Source of the DNA: Methanosarcina sp.
GTDB lineage: Archaea; Halobacteriota; Methanosarcinia; Methanosarcinales; Methanosarcinaceae
NCBI GenBank assembly: GCA_003157235.1
Contig: PMJC01000413.1
Span: forward strand, 1 to 6,192
Direction of reading: 5' to 3'
DNA length: 6,192 nt
Part shown: piece by piece, positions 1 through 6,192 of the stretch
Layout of the letters: each line of letters begins with the position of its first letter
Numbering within the stretch: position 1 is the first letter of the stretch
The notes under the pieces: model-generated
Databases searched by the model: none
What the model was told of the DNA's origin: nothing
The model's input: only the letters and a program-made list of their open reading frames with translations
Position numbers and translations under genes: made by a program

Positions 1-577
1 CGAATGCTCCGGTGCCGGTTCCATCAGAAGTTTTCTTAGTACCAGAAACAGATACATCGCGATTTCTACCAAAGTATACACCACGGGCGGTAATATCAGC
101 GCCTCCCCCAACAGTAACGTTGCCTCCACCAGTGGCTGAATTACCGGTTATCACAGTAATTGCAGCAGTGGTAAGTGTGGGTACAACGGGTAAGGTTGTA
201 AAAGTAATTTCATCACCATAGATAGTACCATTCGCATTAATTGCATAAGCACGGGCATAATATTTAGTGGCATAAGTAAGACCACCCAGTTTTACGTTAA
301 AAGTTGCCGTGGTACTTGCCTCATCGAATATAACTTTTGATTTTGCCGTTGTGGGCCCGGTAACTATATCATAGCAAACGCCTTTTTCAGTAAAACCATC
401 GCCTGTGGCAACTACAAAACCTACAACAGTAGCAGAGTCAGATTTAACATTTAATACCTGAGTGGTAGAAAGTTCCGGGTTTAATCTGACATTCGATTGT
501 TCCTTCTTACATGAGGCAAAAATAATTGTCGCAGTAAGAAGAACAGCCAGAAATCTATATAAGGTTAATCTTTTCAT
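1..577 (-). CDS. Partial surface lipoprotein with N-terminal fibronectin-III-like repeats (3' end beyond the left edge)
   Basis: I read 192 codons from ATG at 575-577 to the window edge with no stop, so the C-terminal part is missing. The protein opens with a short basic start (MKR), a hydrophobic segment to about residue 21 and a lipobox FASC with the lipidation Cys at residue 23. KKEQ follows, a plausible surface-export signal. Residues about 36-130 form one fibronectin-III-like module, with a GVCYD turn and a YYARAYAINANGTIYG strand pair ending in FTTLP. A second module begins at about 131 and contains ARGVYFG and the Gly/Thr-rich SDGTGTGAF turn common in Bacteroidota surface proteins. It starts 24 bp after the susE-like gene and is probably in the same operon. 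In the classical starch locus susF or an amylase gene lies downstream of susE. This could be an extra surface glycan-binding protein or the start of a modular enzyme, and the visible part cannot decide. Being a lipoprotein with FN3-like repeats is well supported; its function is unknown. Confidence 0.85.
   Translation of the reverse strand, partial: MKRLTLYRFLAVLLTATIIFASCKKEQSNVRLNPELSTTQVLNVKSDSATVVGFVVATGDGFTEKGVCYDIVTGPTTAKSKVIFDEASTTATFNVKLGGLTYATKYYARAYAINANGTIYGDEITFTTLPVVPTLTTAAITVITGNSATGGGNVTVGGGADITARGVYFGRNRDVSVSGTKKTSDGTGTGAF
509..577 (-). other. Lipoprotein signal peptide and lipobox of the FN3-like protein
   Basis: The 22-residue signal has the basic start MKR, a hydrophobic core LAVLLTATIIF and the lipobox FASC. 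The lipid-modified Cys23 is encoded by TGT at 509-511 and followed by KKEQ. This predicts signal peptidase II processing and membrane anchoring. Surface exposure is inferred from the charged residues after the Cys and from the neighbouring sus-type genes. Confidence 0.8.
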
Positions 578-601
578 AAATAAATTCTATTATAGTAATT
601 A

Positions 602-1615
602 CTAGTTTTTTGTAAAAGTACATTTGTAAGGAGTAGTGGTAATATAAAGCCTTACAGTATAGTTTCCTGCTGTAATAGGAATATTTGCACTTGAGCTGCT
701 ATTATACAGATTATCGATTGAATATCCTGTTCCGATCCCCAGATTTATACCCTGATCCCAGGCATCATTCATTCTGAATTTAACAGTCCCGTCAACTAAA
801 GTAAGAGTAATGACCCAGGTTTGGGATTTAGAATCGTAATCCATTTTTGAATCAGGTGAATTCCATCCATTTGGAGTAGCATCCCCGATCAAACCTATCA
901 TATAAGCTTTATTAGTGTATGTAAGTGCTTTAGTATCAGCCTTTAATTGATACCAACCGTTAGCAGCGACTGAGAAAGCTGTACCGTTAACTGCGAGTGC
1001 GGTACCATTCGAGCCATACGTAATATTTGCATCAGGGTCTTTCAATGTAAATGATTTGGTCGCGTCAAGTTTTACGAAACCTGTGTATTTACCATCAGCT
1101 AAAGGAGATTCAATTTTCTGAGTGATGCCCGAATTGATTAAGTCCAACCGAGGCAAACCGTAAACAGTAACATTGGCAGTTACGGGATCAGAACTGTAAA
1201 TCATAGGTTTTGCACCCGTGCCGGCATCTACAGATAATACGGACCTAATTCGAAAATCTGCTGAAGAAACCTGGTCAGCTGATAGTATTTTGAGTAGGAT
1301 TGCGTTAAGATCATTAACGCTGATTCTTAATGAAGTATCCTGGATAGCAGACATCACCTGTATTGAATCTTTGAAATTATCTCCTGTCGGACATGCTTCG
1401 AGAAAATAAGTTGCAGAAGCATGGAAACCGGGATTAACGGCGGTACCAACAAATTTAAGAGTATCCGTCCAATGGACCCTTTGAAGGGTCAGATCAGGTA
1501 ATGTAGTTATTGTTGGCGAAATTGGGTTGGTCAACATAACGACTTTTGTCTCATCCTTTTTACAGGAATTGAGCAATAAGCCAAGTATTGTTATATAAAA
1601 TATTAACTTTTTCAT
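602..1615 (-). CDS. susE: SusE-like starch/glycan-binding outer-membrane lipoprotein
   Basis: This 337-residue protein is a surface lipoprotein predicted to bind alpha-glucan and hold it near the SusC-SusD transporter. It has a signal peptide with lipobox LNSC (Cys18) followed by KKDE. Residues about 24-150 look like the SusE N-terminal Ig-like domain, with the opening pattern P-ISPTITTL and a strand ending VTANVTVYG. Residues about 155-235 form a middle beta-rich module (KYTGFVKL, NGWYQLKAD). Residues about 238-337 are the typical SusE/SusF C-terminal carbohydrate-binding module: IGLIGDATPNGW, then KMDYD, TWVITLTLVDGTVKFRMNDAW and the NLG loop. The Trp residues at 251, 267 and 286 are candidates for sugar stacking or the core. 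It is somewhat shorter than the roughly 390-residue B. thetaiotaomicron SusE. It lies 18 bp after the susD-like gene. The start ATG directly follows CAT, with no Shine-Dalgarno motif, and the signal peptide fixes this start. The stop is TAG. SusE-type function is well supported; the exact glycan is inferred. Confidence 0.88.
   Translation of the reverse strand: MKKLIFYITILGLLLNSCKKDETKVVMLTNPISPTITTLPDLTLQRVHWTDTLKFVGTAVNPGFHASATYFLEACPTGDNFKDSIQVMSAIQDTSLRISVNDLNAILLKILSADQVSSADFRIRSVLSVDAGTGAKPMIYSSDPVTANVTVYGLPRLDLINSGITQKIESPLADGKYTGFVKLDATKSFTLKDPDANITYGSNGTALAVNGTAFSVAANGWYQLKADTKALTYTNKAYMIGLIGDATPNGWNSPDSKMDYDSKSQTWVITLTLVDGTVKFRMNDAWDQGINLGIGTGYSIDNLYNSSSSANIPITAGNYTVRLYITTTPYKCTFTKN
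1562..1615 (-). other. Lipoprotein signal peptide and lipobox of the SusE-like protein
   Basis: MKK is followed by a hydrophobic core (LIFYITILGLLL) and the lipobox LNSC. Cys18 is encoded by TGT at 1562-1564. The next residues KKDE are a charged motif of the kind that directs Bacteroidota lipoproteins to the cell surface. Confidence 0.85.
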
Positions 1616-1633
1616 ATGAATTAAGTTTTAAAA

Positions 1634-3271
1634 TTAATAACCAGTGTTCTGGATAATATTTGGATTTGCAGACACTTCATTGCCCGGAATCGGGAAGATA
1701 TTCAAATGTTTATCGGTTGGGATGCCGGCAAATGTACCACCTTTCCAGGCCCATTTATAAGAGCCATCGGTAAATTGTCCAAAACGGATCAAATCGGTAC
1801 GTCTTTGAGCTTCATAATAAAATTCACGACCGCGTTCATCCAACAAAAATTGATCGGTAACCTGATTTGCTGAAGTAAGATTTCCCGTAGCATTTCCATA
1901 AGCGCGTGTTCTGACTACGTTTATATCAGTCATAGCATCCGGGTTATTACCTGACCTATGCAAAGCTTCGGCTCTCATCAGGTAGGCATCGGCTAAACGG
2001 AAAACCGGGAAATCTGTACTTGCATAGGCGGGATTATAATCAGCAGCCTGGGTGCCGTCAGTATTATTATTGGTAAATTTAAATACGCCTATGCCAAATG
2101 AATAAGATGATGAAGCGCTTGGGATATTCCAATGATCCAATTGTCTGCAATAGATGCGTTTGTCTTTACATTGGCTGAAATAAATATCCGAAGTTGGAAC
2201 CGGTACGTTACCATAAGTAGCAAGTGTATCTATTAATACATTTATGAATTGTTTTTTTGTACGGTTTCCCCCCCAGTTGGTGTTAGATGCCAAACCAAGC
2301 GTTTTTGCATCTATGTGAGTGCCATCGCTGCATGATTCGATAATAAATGTTGTGCCAACATAACCTTGTGTATAAACTCCATCCTGTGCCCATGAAAAAA
2401 TCATTTCAGGATTCTTTGTCTGATCATTGTCAGCGCTAAAATTCTGTCTGTAATTGCTAGCCAATGAGTATTTTCCACTGTTGATCACTTTATCGCAATA
2501 AATTTTGCAGCTATCCCATTTTGCAGTTCCGGTATATACCTGAGCATTCAGGTATAACCTGGCCAGCAACATCCAGCAGGCAGCTTTATCGGCATTTGCA
2601 TACGAAAACTTTGGTTCTCCCAATTTATCTTCAATACTATGCAATTCGGACGTCAAATAATTAAACAATTTAGCCCTGCCAACCGATGTAACCTTATCCA
2701 ATTGTTTTGGGTTGAATTTTCCAACACCGTCAGCATCTGTTGTAAATGGAGGATTTGCAAAGCAGTCTATTGAATAGTAGTAGGCCATTGCCCTTAGGAA
2801 ACGCGCTTCTGTATTATATCTCATTATATCAGGGTCTGAGTTCCCGTTTGTCTGCCTGATAAAATCATTTGCATAAGTTACGCTCAAAACCAAACGGTCA
2901 TAAAGGGCAGTAAGAAAAGGATTATTCGCACTCCATGTCTGTGTATTAAAATCGGCAATACCAGGATCGGTCCATGCACAAATTGCTTCATCGGTAGTTA
3001 ACTCCTGGCAATTCCATAATGCGCGCATTGTTGTACCAAAGTTAGAATCGGTACCTGTTATATCCACACCATTATAATCCTGGCTGCCACCCTGGCCACC
3101 GATTATGAAACTGGCATAAATTTTAGCCAACACCTGCTTATATTCATCAGCAGTTAAGTTGCTCGCCAAAGTGACATTGGGATCAGAAGGTGTCACATTT
3201 AAATCTTTCACACACGATGTTATCATCAGTGTAGAAAAAACAACTCCCAATATTATAATTTTTTTATTCAT
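1634..3271 (-). CDS. susD: SusD-like (SusD/RagB family) surface glycan-binding lipoprotein, starch-SusD type
   Basis: This 545-residue lipoprotein should sit on the SusC barrel as a hinged lid and capture oligosaccharides, probably alpha-glucans. The signal peptide ends in lipobox ITSC (Cys20). Residues about 40-215 match the SusD N-terminal helical region (RALWNCQELTTDEAICAW at 83-100, ARFLRAMAYYY at 156-166). Residues 228-262 form a TPR-like helix pair (DKAACWMLLARLYLNAQVYTG). Residues about 290-545 match the SusD C-terminal region, with FPVFRLADAYLMRAEAL at 421-437, ERGREFYYEAQRRTDLIRFG at 479-498, WAWKGG at 507-512 and a final PIPGNEV...NTGY. Length and order closely follow B. thetaiotaomicron starch SusD (about 551 residues). 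From memory of that protein, its glucan-stacking Tyr296 and Trp320 correspond to Tyr304 and Trp333 here, while Trp96 and Asn101 correspond to Cys98 and Pro103. It lies 20 bp after the susC-like gene. The start is set by the signal peptide; AAGATAAAGAT precedes the ATG but there is no clear Shine-Dalgarno site. The family is certain; alpha-glucan specificity is likely. Confidence 0.95.
   Translation of the reverse strand: MNKKIIILGVVFSTLMITSCVKDLNVTPSDPNVTLASNLTADEYKQVLAKIYASFIIGGQGGSQDYNGVDITGTDSNFGTTMRALWNCQELTTDEAICAWTDPGIADFNTQTWSANNPFLTALYDRLVLSVTYANDFIRQTNGNSDPDIMRYNTEARFLRAMAYYYSIDCFANPPFTTDADGVGKFNPKQLDKVTSVGRAKLFNYLTSELHSIEDKLGEPKFSYANADKAACWMLLARLYLNAQVYTGTAKWDSCKIYCDKVINSGKYSLASNYRQNFSADNDQTKNPEMIFSWAQDGVYTQGYVGTTFIIESCSDGTHIDAKTLGLASNTNWGGNRTKKQFINVLIDTLATYGNVPVPTSDIYFSQCKDKRIYCRQLDHWNIPSASSSYSFGIGVFKFTNNNTDGTQAADYNPAYASTDFPVFRLADAYLMRAEALHRSGNNPDAMTDINVVRTRAYGNATGNLTSANQVTDQFLLDERGREFYYEAQRRTDLIRFGQFTDGSYKWAWKGGTFAGIPTDKHLNIFPIPGNEVSANPNIIQNTGY
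3212..3271 (-). other. Lipoprotein signal peptide and lipobox of the SusD-like protein
   Basis: MNKK is followed by a hydrophobic core (IIILGVVFSTLM) and the lipobox ITSC. The lipid-modified Cys20 is encoded by TGT at 3212-3214. VKDLNVTPSDPN follows, which is the usual post-Cys style of SusD proteins. Confidence 0.88.
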
Positions 3272-3291
3272 ATCTTTATCTTATTAGAATA

Positions 3292-6192
3292 TTAATAGCT
3301 TAAACTTATACCAAGCATAAAGGTACGAGGCCTTGGATAAAAGTTGTTATCAACTCCACCGCTGACTTCCGGATCTATCCCTTTGTATTTTGTGATAGTC
3401 AGTACGTTTTGAACGGTAAAGCTGATACGTGCGCTCAATTTATTAATAACGTCGTCAAACCTATAGCCTGCGTTTAAATTATCTAATTTAAAGAACGAGG
3501 CATTTTGAACAAAGTAATCGGAAGTAAATTGACGTTTCACGAATTTTGTGTCGCTCAAATAGGTTGGTTCGTTGTGCCAGTATCCAATCTGGGACATCTG
3601 GTCATAAGAAGCGCTGGCTGCCACCTGATTGTAGACATAATTTCCAATACTGGTACGGGTAGAAGCTGAAATGTCGAAATTTTTGTAATTAAAACGGGCA
3701 GAGAGACCCAACAAATAATCAGGAGCAGGATTATGATCGATATATTTATCGGCATTATTACCATTCACCAAGCCTCCCTTGCCAGAAAGATCAACATACA
3801 AACCTTCAATCGGGTTGCCATTTGCATCATACACTTGTTTGTTCATAAAGAATGAGTGCGCGGCATAACCAACCCGTGTAACTTGCAATGAGCCGGTAAA
3901 GCTATCACCCCCTTCAAGAACACCAATATATGTTGGATCGTCATTCAAAAGCAATTTCGTTATTTTGTTCCGGTTGTATGTTAAATTAAATCCTAAGGTT
4001 AAAGACATATCCTTTTGCGAAATTGGCGCCAGATTCAAAGAGATTTCAACGCCCTTGTTTTCCAAACTGCCAACATTTGTCAATAAGGTGTTGGAAAAAT
4101 TACTACCGCTGGGTATAGTGACCGTGTTCAACAGATCATCGGTAACGCGTTTATATATATCGAATGATCCTGTAATACGGTTTTTCAGGAAACCAAAATC
4201 CAAACCGGCATTTTGCGTAGTTGTTTGTTCCCATTTTATATCAGGATCATATGCATTTGGGCGCAAAGTTGAAAGGTACTGCCCATCTACCGGATAATAA
4301 GCGCCTATCACAGAACTGATGTATTTTGCCTGGGCTGGATAATCATTTCCAATATCCTGTTGTCCGGTTACCCCCCAGCCCAATCTCAGTTTCAAATCGG
4401 AAACTGCATCAACATTTTTTAAAAACGATTCGTCTTTGATTTTCCATGCAAGAGCTACTGATGGAAATAATCCCCAGCGGTTACTTTTGGCAAAACGGGA
4501 AGAACCATCATCGCGAACCGTAACAGTAAGCAAATACCTGTTCAAAAGTGTGTAATTTAAGCGACCAAAGAAAGAAACCAGGTAACTTTCAGTAACAAAG
4601 GAAGTGCTATCGGACATCTGATAAGCGTGCTCAGCATCTTGTACGCCACGGGTATAACTATCGCCTTGTCTCTTGAAATGTTGCCAGGAATAACCGGCGG
4701 TTGCATCAATTTTGCTTTTTATCTGACTTAATTCTTTCGTATAGTTTAAGTAAAAATCGAGAAGGTTATTGTAATTTTTACCGTTATAATCATTTAATTT
4801 ACCCCATCTTAGTGGATTAGTAAGAGTTGCCGGGGCAGTTGTCGGGAGGTTGTTATGTCCCTTACTATTTGTATAATCAGTTGCTAAATTCAGAGTTGCA
4901 TTTAACCCTGGAATAAGAGGTAGTGCGTAATTGAACTGAATATTCCCGATCGTCCTGTTGACCACTGATTTATTATCAACTGCCAGAGCCTGCTCAACCG
5001 GATTGGAAGTGCCAAGAGAAGCTCCATGATTGACCCATTGAAAATACCCGTCAGAAAGGGGATTACCGTCCCTTACAGGTTGAGTAGGGTCCATATTGAC
5101 AGCCGATCCCAATGCCCCTGAATCGCCAAAGTTGTTATGGGTATTCATCCCTTTGACATTCATGCTGACTTTTAAACTGTTATCAAAGAATATAGGATCG
5201 AGACTAATAGATCCCGTAAATCTTTTCATATCGGTATTCTTCATTATACCGTTCTGGTCGGTGTAACCAAGAGATACACGGTATGGTAAGGTTTTATAAG
5301 CGCCTGAGACACTCAGGTTATGATCCTGTGATACGGCAGTGCGAAAAATTTCCTTTTGCCAGTTGGTGTTTTCCGTTCCAAGCTTTGTCAAACTTTCAGC
5401 GCCATACAAACCTATATGGTCCAAAGCAATCTGCCTCATCTGATCACCCGAATAAACATCTACAAATTTTATGGCGTTAGCTATTGATGCATTCCCATCA
5501 TAAGTAATACTCATTTTGCTACCGGCTTTACCCTTCTTTGTAGTAATAATGATTACCCCGTTTGAAGCCCTTGAACCATAAATAGCGGTTGCAGATGCAT
5601 CTTTCAGAACGGTAAAAGTATCGATGTCATTAGGGTTAATAAATGAAAGGAAATTTGAACTTCCGGCAACATTATTATTGTCTATGGGAACTCCATCGAT
5701 AATTATCAATGGATCATTTGAAGCATTCAATGATGATCCTCCACGTACACGAATAGTTGCTCCGGCGCCTGGTGCACCACCGGCATTTGTAATTACAACA
5801 CCGGGACTCTTTCCAACCAGCAGATCCTGAGGTGAAGTTATAGCGCCTTTGTTAAAATCTTTTGAGCTAACCGCAACAACTGAACCTGTAGCATCTGATT
5901 TTTTAACAGTACCGTAACCGATCACTACTACTTCCTGTAGATTCTTGCTTTCTACAGTCATTGCTGCATTTATTATGGTTCTGCCATTTACAGGAACTTC
6001 CTGAGTAGCGTAACCTATGTATGATATTACCAGTGTAGCAGTAGGGGCAACCAAAAAACTGAAGTTCCCGCTAACATCTGTAATGGCCCCGTTAGTGGTT
6101 CCCTTTTCCTGAATAGTGACTCCCACCAGTGCAGAACCATCTGCTGCATCTGTTACTTTACCTGAAACCCGGATTCCCTGAGCATTAATTGC
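3292..6192 (-). CDS. susC: SusC-like (SusC/RagA family) TonB-dependent outer-membrane oligosaccharide transporter, 5' end beyond the right edge
   Basis: This outer-membrane beta-barrel imports oligosaccharides delivered by SusD, powered by TonB-ExbBD. The frame is open to the edge, giving 966 visible residues. A GTG at 6124-6126 is an internal Val codon (GSALVGVTIQ), not the start. The first visible residues AINA-QG look like the end of a signal peptide with an A-x-A cleavage site, so only about 15-25 codons are missing. Numbering from the edge, residues 8-82 form the carboxypeptidase-regulatory-like domain, and LQEVVVIGYG (85-94) is the TonB-box-like linker. Residues about 99-222 are the plug, with the SusC signature RGGSSLNASNDPLIIIDGVP (150-169) and VLKDASATAIYGSRASNGVI. 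The remainder is the barrel, ending GISLSY with a terminal aromatic residue as usual for outer-membrane barrels. The tail DPEVSGGVDNNFYPRPRTF is typical of the family. The estimated full length of about 985 residues is normal. It is the first visible gene of the operon, with susD 20 bp downstream. Confidence 0.96.
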   Translation of the reverse strand, partial: AINAQGIRVSGKVTDAADGSALVGVTIQEKGTTNGAITDVSGNFSFLVAPTATLVISYIGYATQEVPVNGRTIINAAMTVESKNLQEVVVIGYGTVKKSDATGSVVAVSSKDFNKGAITSPQDLLVGKSPGVVITNAGGAPGAGATIRVRGGSSLNASNDPLIIIDGVPIDNNNVAGSSNFLSFINPNDIDTFTVLKDASATAIYGSRASNGVIIITTKKGKAGSKMSITYDGNASIANAIKFVDVYSGDQMRQIALDHIGLYGAESLTKLGTENTNWQKEIFRTAVSQDHNLSVSGAYKTLPYRVSLGYTDQNGIMKNTDMKRFTGSISLDPIFFDNSLKVSMNVKGMNTHNNFGDSGALGSAVNMDPTQPVRDGNPLSDGYFQWVNHGASLGTSNPVEQALAVDNKSVVNRTIGNIQFNYALPLIPGLNATLNLATDYTNSKGHNNLPTTAPATLTNPLRWGKLNDYNGKNYNNLLDFYLNYTKELSQIKSKIDATAGYSWQHFKRQGDSYTRGVQDAEHAYQMSDSTSFVTESYLVSFFGRLNYTLLNRYLLTVTVRDDGSSRFAKSNRWGLFPSVALAWKIKDESFLKNVDAVSDLKLRLGWGVTGQQDIGNDYPAQAKYISSVIGAYYPVDGQYLSTLRPNAYDPDIKWEQTTTQNAGLDFGFLKNRITGSFDIYKRVTDDLLNTVTIPSGSNFSNTLLTNVGSLENKGVEISLNLAPISQKDMSLTLGFNLTYNRNKITKLLLNDDPTYIGVLEGGDSFTGSLQVTRVGYAAHSFFMNKQVYDANGNPIEGLYVDLSGKGGLVNGNNADKYIDHNPAPDYLLGLSARFNYKNFDISASTRTSIGNYVYNQVAASASYDQMSQIGYWHNEPTYLSDTKFVKRQFTSDYFVQNASFFKLDNLNAGYRFDDVINKLSARISFTVQNVLTITKYKGIDPEVSGGVDNNFYPRPRTFMLGISLSY
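5527..5898 (-). other. TonB-dependent receptor plug domain of the SusC-like protein
   Basis: This segment encodes the plug that closes the barrel lumen. It starts at SDATGSVVAV and includes the QDLLVGKSPGV helix, the SusC/RagA signature RGGSSLNASNDPLIIIDGVP and the closing block IYGSRASNGVIIITTKKGK. The upstream motif EVVVIGYG (within 5911-5940) is the usual TonB-box-like linker before the plug. The boundaries are estimates from motifs. Confidence 0.88.
5947..6171 (-). other. N-terminal carboxypeptidase-regulatory-like domain of the SusC-like protein
   Basis: RVSGKVTDAADGSALVGVTI, followed by KGTTNGAITDVSGNFSF and LVISYIGYATQEV, is the beta-sandwich extension found before the plug in SusC/RagA transporters. 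It starts within a few residues of the apparent signal cleavage site. This leaves no room for an STN signalling domain. Confidence 0.85.
6181..6192 (-). other. C-terminal end of the SusC-like signal peptide (partial)
   Basis: The four codons at the edge encode AINA, followed by QG. This fits an A-x-A signal peptidase I site with a mature N-terminal Gln, as is common in SusC proteins. The hydrophobic core and start codon are outside the window, so this is an inference from the last residues only. Confidence 0.6.

Noticed and set aside
12..221. Plus-strand open frame of 69 codons
   Set aside because: It is antisense to the FN3-like lipoprotein gene. Its Pro/Val-rich translation is the mirror of a Gly/Thr/Asn-rich repeat, and it has no recognisable domain.
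1218..1409. Plus-strand open frame of 63 codons
   Set aside because: It lies wholly antisense to the SusE-like gene, resembles no known protein and has no start context.
2252..2274. Programmed -1 frameshift at the A7 tract
   Set aside because: The tract resembles a slippery sequence, but I see no stimulatory hairpin and the zero frame gives a full, normal SusD C-terminus.
578..3291. Terminators, promoters or small RNAs in the three spacers (578-601, 1616-1633, 3272-3291)
   Set aside because: The spacers are only 18-24 bp, AT-rich and without a GC-rich hairpin. TTTTAAAA in the susD-susE spacer is a short palindrome expected in such sequence. No -33/-7 Bacteroidota promoter pair can be supported.
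3555..3764. Second minus-strand frame with a hydrophobic start (MVIMPINISIIILLLIICW)
   Set aside because: It looks like a signal or membrane segment but lies out of frame inside the SusC barrel coding region. The in-frame protein there is clearly the real one.
3965..4297. Plus-strand open frame of 110 codons
   Set aside because: It is antisense to the SusC barrel and has no domain resemblance; long chance frames are expected opposite long genes.
5283..5830. Two plus-strand open frames (5283-5480 and 5624-5830)
   Set aside because: Both are antisense to the SusC plug and early barrel regions, whose protein motifs are unambiguous.

Overview
This window holds four consecutive protein-coding genes, all on the minus strand. 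They form the core of a Bacteroidota glycan-uptake operon, a polysaccharide utilization locus of the Sus type. In transcription order (high to low coordinates) they are a SusC-like TonB-dependent transporter whose first codons lie beyond the right edge, a SusD-like surface glycan-binding lipoprotein, a SusE-like starch-binding lipoprotein, and the N-terminal part of a fourth lipoprotein with fibronectin-III-like repeats that runs off the left edge. The spacers are 20, 18 and 24 bp, with no convincing terminator or promoter in them, so the genes are probably co-transcribed from a promoter to the right of the window.

The organism is almost certainly a member of the Bacteroidota. The susC-susD pair is essentially restricted to that phylum. 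The DNA is moderately AT-rich, the start codons lack Shine-Dalgarno sequences, and the lipoprotein Cys residues are followed by Lys/Asp/Glu-rich export signals. The style of the proteins suggests an environmental lineage such as Sphingobacteriaceae or Chitinophagaceae rather than a gut Bacteroides, but that is a guess.

The likely substrate is starch, maltodextrin or another alpha-glucan. The SusD protein appears to follow the Bacteroides thetaiotaomicron starch SusD along most of its length and keeps two of the three aromatic residues of its glucan-binding arc. The gene after it encodes a SusE-type protein with a C-terminal carbohydrate-binding module. SusD, SusE and probably the fourth lipoprotein would bind the glycan at the cell surface. 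SusD would act as a lid over the SusC barrel, and SusC would import oligosaccharides using TonB energy. No glycoside hydrolase, regulator, RNA gene, mobile element, CRISPR array or long non-coding stretch is visible.

Nothing here points to a wholly new system. The points most worth a second look are the fourth gene, which sits where susF would be but starts with FN3-like modules, and the altered glucan-contact positions in SusD.
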